DNA of 64,000 bases from JAAYRQ01 sp035647815 (GTDB lineage Bacteria; Bacillota; Syntrophomonadia; Syntrophomonadales; Syntrophomonadaceae): positions 62,001 to 126,000 of the forward strand of contig DASRMR010000008.1 of assembly GCA_035647815.1 (NCBI GenBank), read 5' to 3'. Within the stretch, counting starts at the first letter, position 1. The number at the start of each line of letters is the position of its first letter. The position numbers and the translations under genes were made by a program. Of the stretch, positions 1 through 7,047 are shown in pieces. The notes beneath the pieces were generated by a model. The model ran no database searches, had not been told where the DNA came from, and worked only from the letters and a program-made list of their open reading frames with translations.

Positions 1-264
1 TAAAGCTTTAGCATCTTTTAAACCTAAACCGGTAATTTCTCTAACTGCTTTAATAACATTGATTTTCTTTTCTCCAATTGAGGTAAGAATTACATCAAAT
101 TCAGTTTGCTCGTCTTCTGCTTCCGCTTCTGCTGGTGCAGCAGCAACAGCCATTGGAGCAGCGGCACTAACACCAAATTCTTCTTCAAGAGCTTTAACTA
201 GCTCAGATAATTCTAAAACGGTTAACTCTTTAACAATATCAATAACTTCTGTAACTTTACTCAT
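1..264 (-). CDS. rplL: Ribosomal protein L7/L12 (partial, C-terminal end cut by window edge)
   Basis: This is the acidic stalk protein of the 50S subunit, which recruits translation GTPases. Only the first 88 codons are inside the window. They show the N-terminal dimerisation helix (KELTVLELSELVKALEEEFG), the Ala/Glu-rich hinge, and the start of the C-terminal domain (FDVILTSIGEKKINVIKAVR, then GLGLKDAKA). The ATG at 264 has a GGGAGG Shine-Dalgarno sequence about 7 bases upstream. It lies directly downstream of rplJ, as in the usual rplJ-rplL operon, so it should share control by the L10 leader. The frame is open to the window edge. Confidence 0.97.
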   Translation of the reverse strand, partial: MSKVTEVIDIVKELTVLELSELVKALEEEFGVSAAAPMAVAAAPAEAEAEDEQTEFDVILTSIGEKKINVIKAVREITGLGLKDAKAL

Positions 265-310
265 TAATAATAACCTCCCGATAATCTTTTTATTATTATA
301 CTTCTTATAA

Positions 311-838
311 TTAACTAGCCTCTTTTTGTTCCCTAACTTGATCTAAGGCCCTTACTAGACCAGTAATATTTGCATTAAGAACATTAACAAAACCAGTAAT
401 TGGTGCTTGCATAGTTCCAAGTACTTGGCCTATTAGAACTTCCCGTGGTGGTAGATCAGCTAATGCTTTAATCTGTTCCGCCCCGATCATTTCGCCATCT
501 ATTAGACCAACTTTAACTTCTAGTTTTTTATACTTTTTCATAAAGTCGTATATAGCTTTAGCAGGACCAACCGGATCTTCATTACTAAAAAGAACTGCAT
601 TAGGACCTTCAATATGCTCAATAACCTCTTCATGTCCTGAATTTTTAAGGGCAAACTCTGTCAAGGTGTTCTTAAGTACCTTAAACTCTACACCCGGTTG
701 TCTTAACATATTTCTAAGTTCAGTCATTTCCATAACAGAAATACCACGATAATTCGTAAATACTACTAATGTTGCCTCACTTAGCTTCTGCTCTATTTCC
801 TGAACAATTTGCTGCTTTTTTTCAAGGTTGGGCATCAT
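311..838 (-). CDS. rplJ: Ribosomal protein L10
   Basis: L10 is the base of the ribosomal stalk; it binds 23S rRNA and carries L7/L12 dimers on its C-terminal helix. The 175-residue product has the normal family length, with the conserved N-terminal block (LEKKQQIVQEIEQKLSEA, then TNYRGISV) and the LPPREVLIGQVLGTMQAPI segment. Two ATG codons are adjacent (838 and 835). The GGGGGTG ribosome site is better spaced for the second, so the true product may be one residue shorter. It is followed by rplL and preceded by an L10 leader at 877-992, which implies autogenous feedback. Confidence 0.98.
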   Translation of the reverse strand: MMPNLEKKQQIVQEIEQKLSEATLVVFTNYRGISVMEMTELRNMLRQPGVEFKVLKNTLTEFALKNSGHEEVIEHIEGPNAVLFSNEDPVGPAKAIYDFMKKYKKLEVKVGLIDGEMIGAEQIKALADLPPREVLIGQVLGTMQAPITGFVNVLNANITGLVRALDQVREQKEAS

Positions 839-876
839 CTCACCCCCTTTTTTTTAATTTCATCATCAAATCAAAA

Positions 877-992
877 AACCTCCGCAGACAATGCAGAGGT
901 TAATATACACATAAAAATGTATAAATATTATAAAACCTCGGCAGGCGAATTTAAATTCATTATGGCATAGCCACCGGCTGTCTACAGTCGTA
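877..992 (-). promoter_or_regulatory. L10 leader RNA with attenuator hairpin
   Basis: The 180-base gap between rplA and rplJ contains, on the minus strand, the Firmicutes L10-leader core GTAGACAGCCGGTGGC, followed by CCTGCCGAGG. Near the gene is a strong hairpin (877-901, AACCTCTGCA paired with TGCGGAGGTT) followed by six T residues, which is a terminator. The AACCTCTGCA arm can alternatively pair with an upstream TGCCGAGGTT at 934-943, so terminator and antiterminator are mutually exclusive. Known biology of this leader is binding of the L10-L7/L12 complex to repress rplJL. The pairing was worked out by eye. Confidence 0.85.
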
Positions 993-1018
993 ATTTTCAG
1001 TTTTTAATCTACTATATT

Positions 1019-1720
1019 CTACTTGCTAGCTGCTATTAATGCAAGTGGATTAATTTTAATGCCAGGTCCCATAGTAGAACATATAGTAGCTGAACGCATA
1101 TACTGTCCTTTGGCTGCTGCTGGTCTAGACTTTATTAAAATATCAGCAATAGCTTCTAAGTTATCTTGAAGCTTATCTACTTCAAAAGATACTTTGCCAA
1201 TCGGAACATGAACAATTGCATTTCTATCGGTACGATACTCAATCCTACCTGCCTTTAGTTCTGTTATAGTACGTTCTAAGTCCATTGTAACTGTGCCCGC
1301 TTTAGGATTAGGCATTAGACCTCTAGGCCCCAAAACTCTACCTAATTTACCTGCTACGCTCATCATATCAGGTGTAGCGACAGCTACTTCAAAATCAAAC
1401 CATCCACCTTCAATTTTTTCTGCTAGTTCTTCCCCACCAACAAAATCTGCACCAGCTGCTTCAGCTTCCTGTGCTTTCTCACCTTTAGCAAAAACTATAA
1501 CTCTTATATCCTTGCCAGTTCCATGTGGAAGACTTACTGTCCCTCTTACTTGTTGATCAGCACTTTTAACATCGACTCCTAATTGCAAATGAAGTTCCAC
1601 AGTTTCATCGAATTTAGCAGTAGAAACTTCTTTCATCAATGCTAATGCATCAGTAGGTTCATACAATTTATGTTTATCAACTTTGCTAGAAGCTTCTCTA
1701 TAAGCTTTGCCTCTTTTCAT
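1019..1720 (-). CDS. rplA: Ribosomal protein L1
   Basis: L1 forms the mobile L1 stalk near the E site and binds 23S rRNA. At 233 residues it has the normal bacterial length and shows the expected blocks: KRGKAYREA at the start, FDETVELHLQLGVD, the VRGTVSLPHGTGK loop, GRVLGPRGLMPNPKAGTV, and the C-terminal MGPGIKINPLAL. The ATG at 1720 follows AAGGAGGT by about 7 bases. It sits 59 bases downstream of rplK, the standard rplK-rplA pair. In many bacteria L1 represses this pair by binding its mRNA; I did not look for that site. Confidence 0.98.
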   Translation of the reverse strand: MKRGKAYREASSKVDKHKLYEPTDALALMKEVSTAKFDETVELHLQLGVDVKSADQQVRGTVSLPHGTGKDIRVIVFAKGEKAQEAEAAGADFVGGEELAEKIEGGWFDFEVAVATPDMMSVAGKLGRVLGPRGLMPNPKAGTVTMDLERTITELKAGRIEYRTDRNAIVHVPIGKVSFEVDKLQDNLEAIADILIKSRPAAAKGQYMRSATICSTMGPGIKINPLALIAASK

Positions 1721-1779
1721 CTTTCTACCTCCTTGTGGTATAACGGTTTTATCCTCCCACTATTTGCTAAGATTATACT

Positions 1780-2205
1780 TTAATCAGTAACAACTATACC
1801 CATGCTACGAGCAGTTCCCTCGATCATTCTTATAGCAGCATCTATGTCTGCCGCATTCAAATCTTCTTTTTTAGCCTCTGCAATTTCAACTAGTTTTGCA
1901 CGAGTAACTTTACCCACCTTTTTCTTATCGGGCTCACCCGAACCTTTATCAATATTAATAGCCTTTTTCAGAAGATCAGATGCAGGTGGTGATTTCAATT
2001 CAAATGAAAAAGACCGATCTTCATAAACTGTAATTTCAACTGGCACGATAAAACCAGCCTGATTAGCTGTTTGCGCATTGTAATCTTTACAAAAACCCAT
2101 TATGTTTACACCATATTGCCCCAGAGCTGGTCCTACTGGTGGTGCTGGTGTTGCTTTCCCTGCAACAATTTGTAAAGATATCTTGCCCATTACTTTCTTA
2201 GCCAT
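1780..2205 (-). CDS. rplK: Ribosomal protein L11
   Basis: L11 binds the GTPase-associated region of 23S rRNA and supports factor binding and the stringent response. The 141-residue protein is full length. The N-terminal domain has the proline-rich KATPAPPVGPALGQYGVNIM segment, and the C-terminal RNA-binding domain carries SPPASDLLKKAINIDKGSGEP and ends with IEGTARSMGIVV. The ATG at 2205 has an AAGGAGGTG ribosome site 6 bases upstream. It follows nusG by 12 bases, so secE-nusG-rplK-rplA is probably one transcription unit. Confidence 0.98.
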   Translation of the reverse strand: MAKKVMGKISLQIVAGKATPAPPVGPALGQYGVNIMGFCKDYNAQTANQAGFIVPVEITVYEDRSFSFELKSPPASDLLKKAINIDKGSGEPDKKKVGKVTRAKLVEIAEAKKEDLNAADIDAAIRMIEGTARSMGIVVTD

Positions 2206-2217
2206 GCTTACACCTCC

Positions 2218-2811
2218 TTACAATTTATCTATCTGTTCATATTCTAATTCTACAGGCGTTTCTCTGCCAAACATAGAAATATTAACCCTAACCTTGCCTC
2301 GGTCAGATAGTAACTCTTTGACAACTCCTTCAAAGTTGGCAAAAGGCCCCGTCCTAACTCTGACATTTTCACCAATAGCAACATCGATTATTTTAGTTTT
2401 GCTTTTTACTAGACCCATTTGCTTAAGTATCTTTTCTACTTCAAAAGATTGAAGTGGCAGCGGTCTTGTTCCACTTCCAACGAAACCAGTTACACCAGGT
2501 GTATGGCGTACTGCATTCCAAGATTCATCATCCATCTTCATATTTACTATTACATAACCAGGAAAAATTCTTTTAGTAACAATCTTTCGTTTGCCACCTT
2601 TAAATTCTACTTCCTGCTCTTCAGGAATAAGGACATCGAATATTTTATCCTGCATATTCATGGACTCAACTCTTTTAGTAAGGTCTACTTTTATTTTGTT
2701 TTCATAGCCAGAATAAGTATGTACGACATACCAGTCGCCTCTATTTTCATTAAAGGCTTTTTCGGCTTCTTCTTGTTGTTTTTTTAGATCTAATTCTTGC
2801 TTAGAACTAAT
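2218..2811 (-). CDS. nusG: Transcription elongation/antitermination factor NusG (apparent ATT start)
   Basis: NusG binds RNA polymerase and couples it to Rho or the ribosome. The NGN domain is clear (DWYVVHTYSGYENKIK through FPGYVIVNMKMDD and RHTPGVTGFVG), followed by a KOW domain (VRTGPFANFEGVVKEL). There is no ATG before the conserved domain. A near-perfect AAGGAGGTGG lies just after the secE stop, and the codon 8 bases beyond GGAGG is ATT at 2811, which gives 197 residues. A TTG at 2838 would extend the protein by nine residues, but its ribosome site is poor and the strong one would then be inside the gene. The 24 or so charged residues before the NGN domain are longer than usual. Confidence 0.95.
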   Translation of the reverse strand: MSSKQELDLKKQQEEAEKAFNENRGDWYVVHTYSGYENKIKVDLTKRVESMNMQDKIFDVLIPEEQEVEFKGGKRKIVTKRIFPGYVIVNMKMDDESWNAVRHTPGVTGFVGSGTRPLPLQSFEVEKILKQMGLVKSKTKIIDVAIGENVRVRTGPFANFEGVVKELLSDRGKVRVNISMFGRETPVELEYEQIDKL

Positions 2812-2830
2812 TGGAACCACCTCCTTCACA

Positions 2831-3073
2831 TTACGCAAAAGCCTTAAAGATTAATTCCAAGACAAAAGACAATCCTTTATCAAATAACCATATAATTAAC
2901 GCTACTAAAACGACCGCGAACAATACTACCCCAGTATATGCAACTAATTGCGTTCTGCCGGGCCAGTATACTTTTTTCAGCTCATTATAAACACTAATAA
3001 AGTAGTTTTTGGTGTTTTCCCAACGATTTGCTAATGTTACTCGTTTTTTAGCAGGCACATTATTTTTCGCCAA
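2831..3073 (-). CDS. secE: Preprotein translocase subunit SecE
   Basis: SecE is the essential small clamp subunit of the SecYEG protein-conducting channel. The 80-residue single-span form is typical of Gram-positive bacteria. A basic N-terminus leads into an amphipathic helix (FISVYNELKKVYWPGRTQLVAYT, where the LKKVYWP block is diagnostic), then one membrane segment of about 20 residues (VVLFAVVLVALIIWLF). The start is TTG at 3073 with a modest GGGATG upstream. It lies between rpmG and nusG, the conserved bacterial order. Confidence 0.97.
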   Translation of the reverse strand: MAKNNVPAKKRVTLANRWENTKNYFISVYNELKKVYWPGRTQLVAYTGVVLFAVVLVALIIWLFDKGLSFVLELIFKAFA

Positions 3074-3092
3074 TATTATTCACATCCCTGAT

Positions 3093-3242
3093 CTACTTAA
3101 TCTCTCTATGAACAGTATGTGCATTGCAAAACTTACAATACTTTTTTCGTTCAAGTCTTTCAGCTTGTTTTCTCTTATCCTTAGTAGTTTGATAATTTCG
3201 TTGTTTACAATCGGTACATGCAAGTGTTATTCCTACTCTCAC
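3093..3242 (-). CDS. rpmG: Ribosomal protein L33 (zinc-binding form)
   Basis: This gene encodes 49 residues beginning with a GTG at 3242: VRVGITLACTDCKQRNYQTT and ending in KKYCKFCNAHTVHREIK. The paired cysteines (CTDC and CKFC) make it the zinc-binding C+ form. GGGGGTG lies about 8 bases upstream of the GTG. It is the first gene of the rpmG-secE-nusG unit, with a consensus promoter at 3282-3311. L33 sits near the E site of the 50S subunit. In bacteria that also carry a cysteine-less paralogue, zinc supply governs which is used; no second copy is in this window. Confidence 0.96.
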   Translation of the reverse strand: MRVGITLACTDCKQRNYQTTKDKRKQAERLERKKYCKFCNAHTVHREIK

Positions 3243-3281
3243 CTGACTACACCCCCATCCTGTTCATAAAAATCCTATAGT

Positions 3282-3311
3282 ATCTTAGCATAAGATTAGC
3301 TACTATGTCAA
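3282..3311 (-). promoter_or_regulatory. SigA-type promoter of rpmG-secE-nusG
   Basis: On the minus strand TTGACA (3306-3311) is followed by an 18-base spacer and TAAGAT (3282-3287). The TG one base before the -10 (TGCTAAGAT) makes an extended -10. It lies about 40 bases upstream of the rpmG start and downstream of the tRNA terminator, so it should start the rpmG unit independently. Confidence 0.75.
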
Positions 3312-3430
3312 CAAAAGGCCTTCTCCTGAATATACTCGTCTTTATTCACATTTTTATACATTAAATAAAGATATTCGTCTTTTACATCATTTGTTATTAT
3401 TATAATTTGGACAAAATATAAATAAACTAA

Positions 3431-3453
3431 GAGGAGTGGATATTCCACTCCTC
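3431..3453 (-). terminator. Terminator after the tRNA cluster
   Basis: This is a perfect 10-bp stem with a 3-base loop (GAGGAGTGGA / TCCACTCCTC). It is followed on the minus strand by a T-rich tail, TTAGTTTATTTAT. It lies 11 bases beyond the tRNA-Met CCA end and separates the tRNA operon from rpmG. Confidence 0.8.
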
Positions 3454-3464
3454 TTTATTAGCTT

Positions 3465-3541
3465 TGGTAGCGGCGGAGGGAGTTGAACCCCCGACCCTGC
3501 GGGTATGAACCGCATGCTCTGGCCAGCTGAGCTACACCGCC
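3465..3541 (-). tRNA. tRNA-Met (CAT), elongator
   Basis: The 77-base cloverleaf starts GGCGGTG and its 3' CCA is encoded. The anticodon arm is TGCGG-TTCATAC-CCGCA, giving anticodon CAT. The acceptor stem has a paired (G-T) first position, unlike the initiator at 3885-3960, so this is the elongator Met tRNA. A CAT tRNA read as Ile after lysidine modification is less likely given the GGCGGTGTAGCTCAG start. It is the last gene of the five-tRNA operon. Confidence 0.92.
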
Positions 3542-3544
3542 ATA

Positions 3545-3620
3545 TGGAGCCCATAACCGGAATCGAACCGATGACCTCATCCTTACCAAGGAGGCGCTCT
3601 ACCGACTGAGCTATATGGGC
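3545..3620 (-). tRNA. tRNA-Thr (GGT)
   Basis: The 76-base cloverleaf has acceptor GCCCATA/TATGGGC, discriminator T and an encoded CCA. The anticodon loop TTGGTAA gives anticodon GGT. The anticodon stem is CCTCC/GGATG, leaving a C-T mismatch at the second pair (positions 28-42); all other stems close. It is otherwise normal and lies 3 bases upstream of tRNA-Met in the same operon. Confidence 0.93.
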
Positions 3621-3632
3621 TTTTGTTTTTAT

Positions 3633-3880
3633 TTAGTGTTGCCTGTATTAGCACATGTTTAGGTTAACTTAGTTTTGTTTAGATTGCCCTTTGGGCAATC
3701 ATGGTTGTGCCCTGGGGCACTCCCTATTTCAATCGCTCTGCGAGCTGTGTTCTTACTTAGTGTTGCTTGTATTAGTACAATGTTTAGGTTGAACTTAGTT
3801 ATGTTTACATTGCCCTTTGGGCAATCATGGTTGCACCCTGGGATGCTCCCTATTTCAATCGCTCTGCGAGCGATAAGATT
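3633..3880. repeat. Imperfect tandem repeat, two 124-bp units, palindrome-rich
   Basis: The spacer between tRNA-fMet and tRNA-Thr(GGT) holds two diverged copies of one 124-bp unit (3633-3756 and 3757-3880). Each runs TTAGTGTTGC-TGTATTAG, then GTTTAGGTT-AACTTAG, then TTGCCCTTTGGGCAA, a GTGCCCTGGGGCAC-like palindrome, CTCCCTATTTCAATCG and GCTCTGCGAGC. Each unit thus contains three small hairpins. Related pieces (CACCCTGGGGTGCTCCC, GTTTAGGTTAAAGTTAAC) occur again at 57.5-57.66 kb. No reading frame with a ribosome site accounts for it, and it would be transcribed with the tRNAs. Confidence 0.85.
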
Positions 3881-3884
3881 AATA

Positions 3885-3960
<76 letters not shown>

Positions 3961-4087
3961 ATAAAATATATCTCGTTAGGTACTTATTACCTTCGAGAAA
4001 AATAATGGCACCCTTTTCGAGTGCTACTGATACTCCTATTTAATGTTTCTAATCTTATTCCCTATAACTTATAATTGAGAATAAAAA

Positions 4088-4172
4088 TGGTGGAGGGAGA
4101 AGGATTCGAACCTTCGAAGGCGGAGCCAGCAGATTTACAGTCTGCCCCCTTTGGCCACTTGGGTACCCCTCC
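4088..4172 (-). tRNA. tRNA-Tyr (GTA)
   Basis: The 85-base class II cloverleaf has acceptor GGAGGGG, a long variable arm (GCTGGCTCCGCCTTCGAA region) and an encoded CCA. The anticodon arm CAGACTGTAAATCTG gives anticodon GTA. It is the second gene of the tRNA operon, between Thr(TGT) and fMet. Confidence 0.95.
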
Positions 4173-4195
4173 ATAAAGATGAACATTAAATAAAT

Positions 4196-4271
4196 TGGAG
4201 CCGAGCACAGGACTTGAACCCGCAACCTACTGATTACAAATCAGTTGCTCTGCCAATTGAGCTAGCTCGGC
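4196..4271 (-). tRNA. tRNA-Thr (TGT)
   Basis: The 76-base cloverleaf has acceptor GCCGAGC/GCTCGGC, discriminator T and an encoded CCA. The anticodon arm CTGATTTGTAATCAG gives anticodon TGT, and all stems pair. It is the first gene of the tRNA operon and starts 13 bases downstream of the promoter -10 at 4284. Confidence 0.95.
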
Positions 4272-4283
4272 TCAGCAAGTAAC

Positions 4284-4312
4284 ATTCTAAACGCTGAGTG
4301 TTATAATGTCAA
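4284..4312 (-). promoter_or_regulatory. Promoter of the tRNA operon
   Basis: On the minus strand TTGACA (4307-4312), a 17-base spacer and TAGAAT (4284-4289) lie just upstream of tRNA-Thr(TGT). The near-consensus hexamers fit the strong SigA promoters usual for stable RNA genes. Confidence 0.82.
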
Positions 4313-4333
4313 TATAAAATTCTGGATATTTTT

Positions 4334-4987
4334 TTATTGTAAATCATTACGGTCTACTAAGTATCTTTCTAGTTTTCTTTTTACCCTTTGTAATGCATTG
4401 TCAATCGATTTAACATGTCTTTTAAGTTCCACCGCAATCTCTTGGTATGATTTACCTTCAAGGTAAGCCATTAATACTTTCCATTCTAAAGAGCTTAATA
4501 TTTCGCCCATTTTCCTTTCAATATAAATGAACTCTTCCCTACTTATTATAATATCTTCAGGATTAGTTGTTTTATTAGTAGAAAGTATATCCATTAGTGT
4601 ACGGTCAGATTCTTCGTCATAAATCGGCTTGTTTAAAGACACATAAGAATTAAGCGGAATATGCTTTTGACGAGTAGCTGTTTTTATGGCAGTAATTATT
4701 TGACGAGTTATACAAAGCTCCGCAAAAGCTCTGAAAGAAGTAAGCTTGTCTACTTTGTAATCACGAATAGCTTTAAATAAGCCTATCATGCCTTCTTGGA
4801 CAATGTCTTCCCTATCCCCACCTATTAAGAAGTATGATCTCGCCTTAGCCCGCACAAAGTTTCTATATTTGTTTACTAAATATTCGACCGCAATTTGGTC
4901 GCCTTGCTGGGCTATTTGCACAATTTCTTCATCTGCTAGTTCTTCATATGTAAATATTATGTGTTTAGCAGCGACAGAACTTGGCAT
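4334..4987 (-). CDS. sigH: RNA polymerase sigma-H factor (Spo0H)
   Basis: This sigma-70 family factor directs early stationary-phase and sporulation transcription. The 217 residues show region 2 (EYLVNKYRNFVRAKARSYFL, then DREDIVQEGMIGLFKAIRDY, the core-binding and -10 recognition part) and region 4 (LSSLEWKVLMAYLEGKSYQE then LKRHVKSIDNALQRVKRKLE, a helix-turn-helix for the -35). The spacing and the GGDREDIVQEGMIGL block are specific for SigH. The ATG at 4987 follows GGAGGCGATTGA. A consensus promoter lies at 5050-5078. Its position between rlmB and the rpmG-secE-nusG region is conserved in Firmicutes. Confidence 0.96.
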   Translation of the reverse strand: MPSSVAAKHIIFTYEELADEEIVQIAQQGDQIAVEYLVNKYRNFVRAKARSYFLIGGDREDIVQEGMIGLFKAIRDYKVDKLTSFRAFAELCITRQIITAIKTATRQKHIPLNSYVSLNKPIYDEESDRTLMDILSTNKTTNPEDIIISREEFIYIERKMGEILSSLEWKVLMAYLEGKSYQEIAVELKRHVKSIDNALQRVKRKLERYLVDRNDLQ

Positions 4988-5049
4988 TCAATCGCCTCCA
5001 TCTTTTTTATTCCCTATCCCCTCTTGAATATGCTTTTGCATATGTGACT

Positions 5050-5078
5050 AGTATAGCTACTGCTTTAAAAGTCGTCAA
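5050..5078 (-). promoter_or_regulatory. Promoter upstream of sigH
   Basis: On the minus strand TTGACG (5073-5078), a 17-base spacer and TATACT (5050-5055) lie about 63 bases before the sigH start. This is a SigA-like consensus. Whether other regulators such as AbrB act here is not visible. Confidence 0.75.
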
Positions 5079-5151
5079 GTCAATGGTAGCAAGCATAATG
5101 GGTATATTTCTACACTTTTTAACCTTAAGTAAATCATTTTTGCTGTTTTAC

Positions 5152-5889
5152 TTAGAATAGCTTTCTTTGGCGCACAACTTCATAAATTAATAATGCAGCA
5201 GCAACTGAAGCATTAAGAGCTTCTATCTTTCCCATCATAGGTATTTTTACTAGTATATCGCAATTCTCCTTAACTAATCTTCTTATTCCTCTACCTTCCC
5301 CCCCTATCACGAGTGCAGTAGGACTAGGAATTGATGTACTATAATAGTCATTACTCCCAGACATATCAGCACCTACTACCCATAAGCCTTCCTCTTTAAG
5401 TTTTTTTATAGTATTGACTAGATTTGTTTCTTGGGCGACTTTCATATGCTCAATTGCACCTGCAGAAGCCCTAGCAACTGTATCATTTGCCTCTACAGAA
5501 TTATGTTTAGGTATAATAACCCCATGCACACCTGCACATTCTGCCGTACGAATTATTGAACCTAGGTTTTGTGGGTCTTCAATACCATCTAAAATTAATA
5601 TGAATGGTGGCTCACCCTTCATGGCAGCAACTTCTAGTATTTCTTTCATGTCACTATAATGATAAGCTGCAACTTGCGCAACGACTCCTTGATGATTAGT
5701 ATATGTATACATTCTGTCTAATCGGTTTCTATCCACATATTGCACATATATACCTAGATTTGAGGCTGAGTTGACTAATTCTTCTATTCTTTTGCCTTCT
5801 TTGCCTTCTTGAATATATATTTTATGGATATTGCGTCCTGCCCTCATAGCTTCCATGATGCTATTAACACCAGCTAATTTATCTTTCAT
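5152..5889 (-). CDS. rlmB: 23S rRNA 2'-O-ribose methyltransferase (RlmB/TrmH family)
   Basis: This SpoU-family SAM-dependent enzyme is predicted to methylate the ribose of G2251 (E. coli numbering) in 23S rRNA. An N-terminal substrate-binding domain (AGVNSIMEAMRAGRNIHKIY) precedes the knotted SPOUT domain with its three motifs: PQNLGSIIRTAECAGV (motif 1, with the conserved N and R), LVIGGEGRGI (motif 2) and MGKIEALNASVAAALLIYE (motif 3). Length (245) is normal. The ATG at 5889 follows AAAGGAG. The thyX-mrnC-cysS neighbourhood is common in Firmicutes. Confidence 0.93.
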   Translation of the reverse strand: MKDKLAGVNSIMEAMRAGRNIHKIYIQEGKEGKRIEELVNSASNLGIYVQYVDRNRLDRMYTYTNHQGVVAQVAAYHYSDMKEILEVAAMKGEPPFILILDGIEDPQNLGSIIRTAECAGVHGVIIPKHNSVEANDTVARASAGAIEHMKVAQETNLVNTIKKLKEEGLWVVGADMSGSNDYYSTSIPSPTALVIGGEGRGIRRLVKENCDILVKIPMMGKIEALNASVAAALLIYEVVRQRKLF

Positions 5890-5932
5890 TGTTTTCTCCT
5901 TTAATAATAAAAAATGATACTCATATAATTAT

Positions 5933-6622
5933 TTAATATAATGGCTCAAATAATTCATCAGTTAGAACAACTTCTGCATAATGTTCTGCAGGAAATTTCT
6001 TATCATACTTTACATTATCAAAAAGTATGGATAAATGTTTTTGAAAAAGCAATAAGAGAGGAATAGCTACTTCTCTCATCTGAGGATGTGCTGCAGGTGA
6101 GCATCTTAACTCGAAAAAATGTCGCCATTCTCTCATGTTAAAAGTAACAGCTATCTCGGTTTTTAAGCATGTAGGTAAAATTGCCCGCGCCTCCTGAGGA
6201 GAACAACCTTTCTCCAACATAGTGAAGTAAGTTTTTTCAGCTACTTTACAAGCTTGATACCAGTCATCATATGCTACATGCCCTTTTAAATAATATGGTT
6301 CAATAACTGTTATTTCATGGCCAAATTTATCCTGGCTATAATTACAATAACGAGTCGATTCTTGACTATAGCTTCCGATACGGTGTCGTACTAATTCATG
6401 TGTAATACCACGATCTAGAATAAACATTACAGTTATTTTCTCGTGTTCGATAACTGATTCATGTCCCCGAGATATAATCGATTTTAAAAATTTATCATTA
6501 GGTTCTTCTGTCATTTTATCTTCAGATTTGTAACATATCCTAGCATACCGCTCTAAGTTTTTTAACTTATCTGCACAGATTTCAACCTCAGGCACAAGTA
6601 CTTTCGGTGGTATTATAATCAT
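5933..6622 (-). CDS. thyX: Flavin-dependent thymidylate synthase ThyX
   Basis: ThyX makes dTMP from dUMP using methylenetetrahydrofolate and FAD/NADPH, replacing ThyA. The signature RHRxxSxxxxSxRY motif is present at about residues 79-92 (RHRIGSYSQESTRY). The FAD/dUMP-binding block RGHESVIEH lies near residue 52, and the C-terminal part includes FELRCSPAAHPQMREVA. Length (229) is typical. The ATG at 6622 follows GGGGGGATTAATTA. No thyA is present in this window. Confidence 0.96.
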   Translation of the reverse strand: MIIIPPKVLVPEVEICADKLKNLERYARICYKSEDKMTEEPNDKFLKSIISRGHESVIEHEKITVMFILDRGITHELVRHRIGSYSQESTRYCNYSQDKFGHEITVIEPYYLKGHVAYDDWYQACKVAEKTYFTMLEKGCSPQEARAILPTCLKTEIAVTFNMREWRHFFELRCSPAAHPQMREVAIPLLLLFQKHLSILFDNVKYDKKFPAEHYAEVVLTDELFEPLY

Positions 6623-6660
6623 TAATTAATCCCCCCAGAACATATTTGTTTTACCTTTTT

Positions 6661-7047
6661 TTAAAAGAATCTACTTATTAATTCCTCTATACGAGCTTCA
6701 TCACCTTTAAGATAAAGATATCCTATTAATGCTTCGAATCCAGTACTCATGGCATAATCCTTAGGATCAGTATGTTTTGGTGGGGTACTTTTCGAATTGC
6801 GTCCCCGCATTACAACACTCTGCTCATCATCAGTTAACTCCCCAAATATTTCTTTAATTATTTGGGCCTGGCTTTCAGCTTTTACCATGGCAACAGTAGC
6901 GAGATGTATATCCTTAACTTTGCGATTACCTTTAGCAACTACATGGTTTCTTACTACTAGCTCAAAAACCGCGTCACCAATGTATGCGAGAACTGTAGCC
7001 GAATATTCACGTAATATGTTTTCATCTACAGTATCATGCTTGAGCAA
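6661..7047 (-). CDS. mrnC: Mini-ribonuclease III
   Basis: Mini-III is a stand-alone RNase III catalytic domain that trims the 23S rRNA ends in Firmicutes. The 128 residues carry the catalytic helix LAYIGDAVFELVVRNH, and the second acidic site is seen in TGFEALIGYLYLKGDEARI; no double-stranded RNA-binding domain follows, which defines Mini-III. The start is TTG at 7047, overlapping the end of cysS by 14 bases. The AAGGAG ribosome site is about 12 bases upstream, so translation is probably coupled to cysS. The cysS-mrnC-rlmB order is standard. Confidence 0.94.
   Translation of the reverse strand: MLKHDTVDENILREYSATVLAYIGDAVFELVVRNHVVAKGNRKVKDIHLATVAMVKAESQAQIIKEIFGELTDDEQSVVMRGRNSKSTPPKHTDPKDYAMSTGFEALIGYLYLKGDEARIEELISRFF

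Noticed and set aside
3633..3880. Possible CRISPR array
   Set aside because: There are only two 124-bp units with similarity throughout, no short repeat-spacer alternation, and no cas genes in the window.
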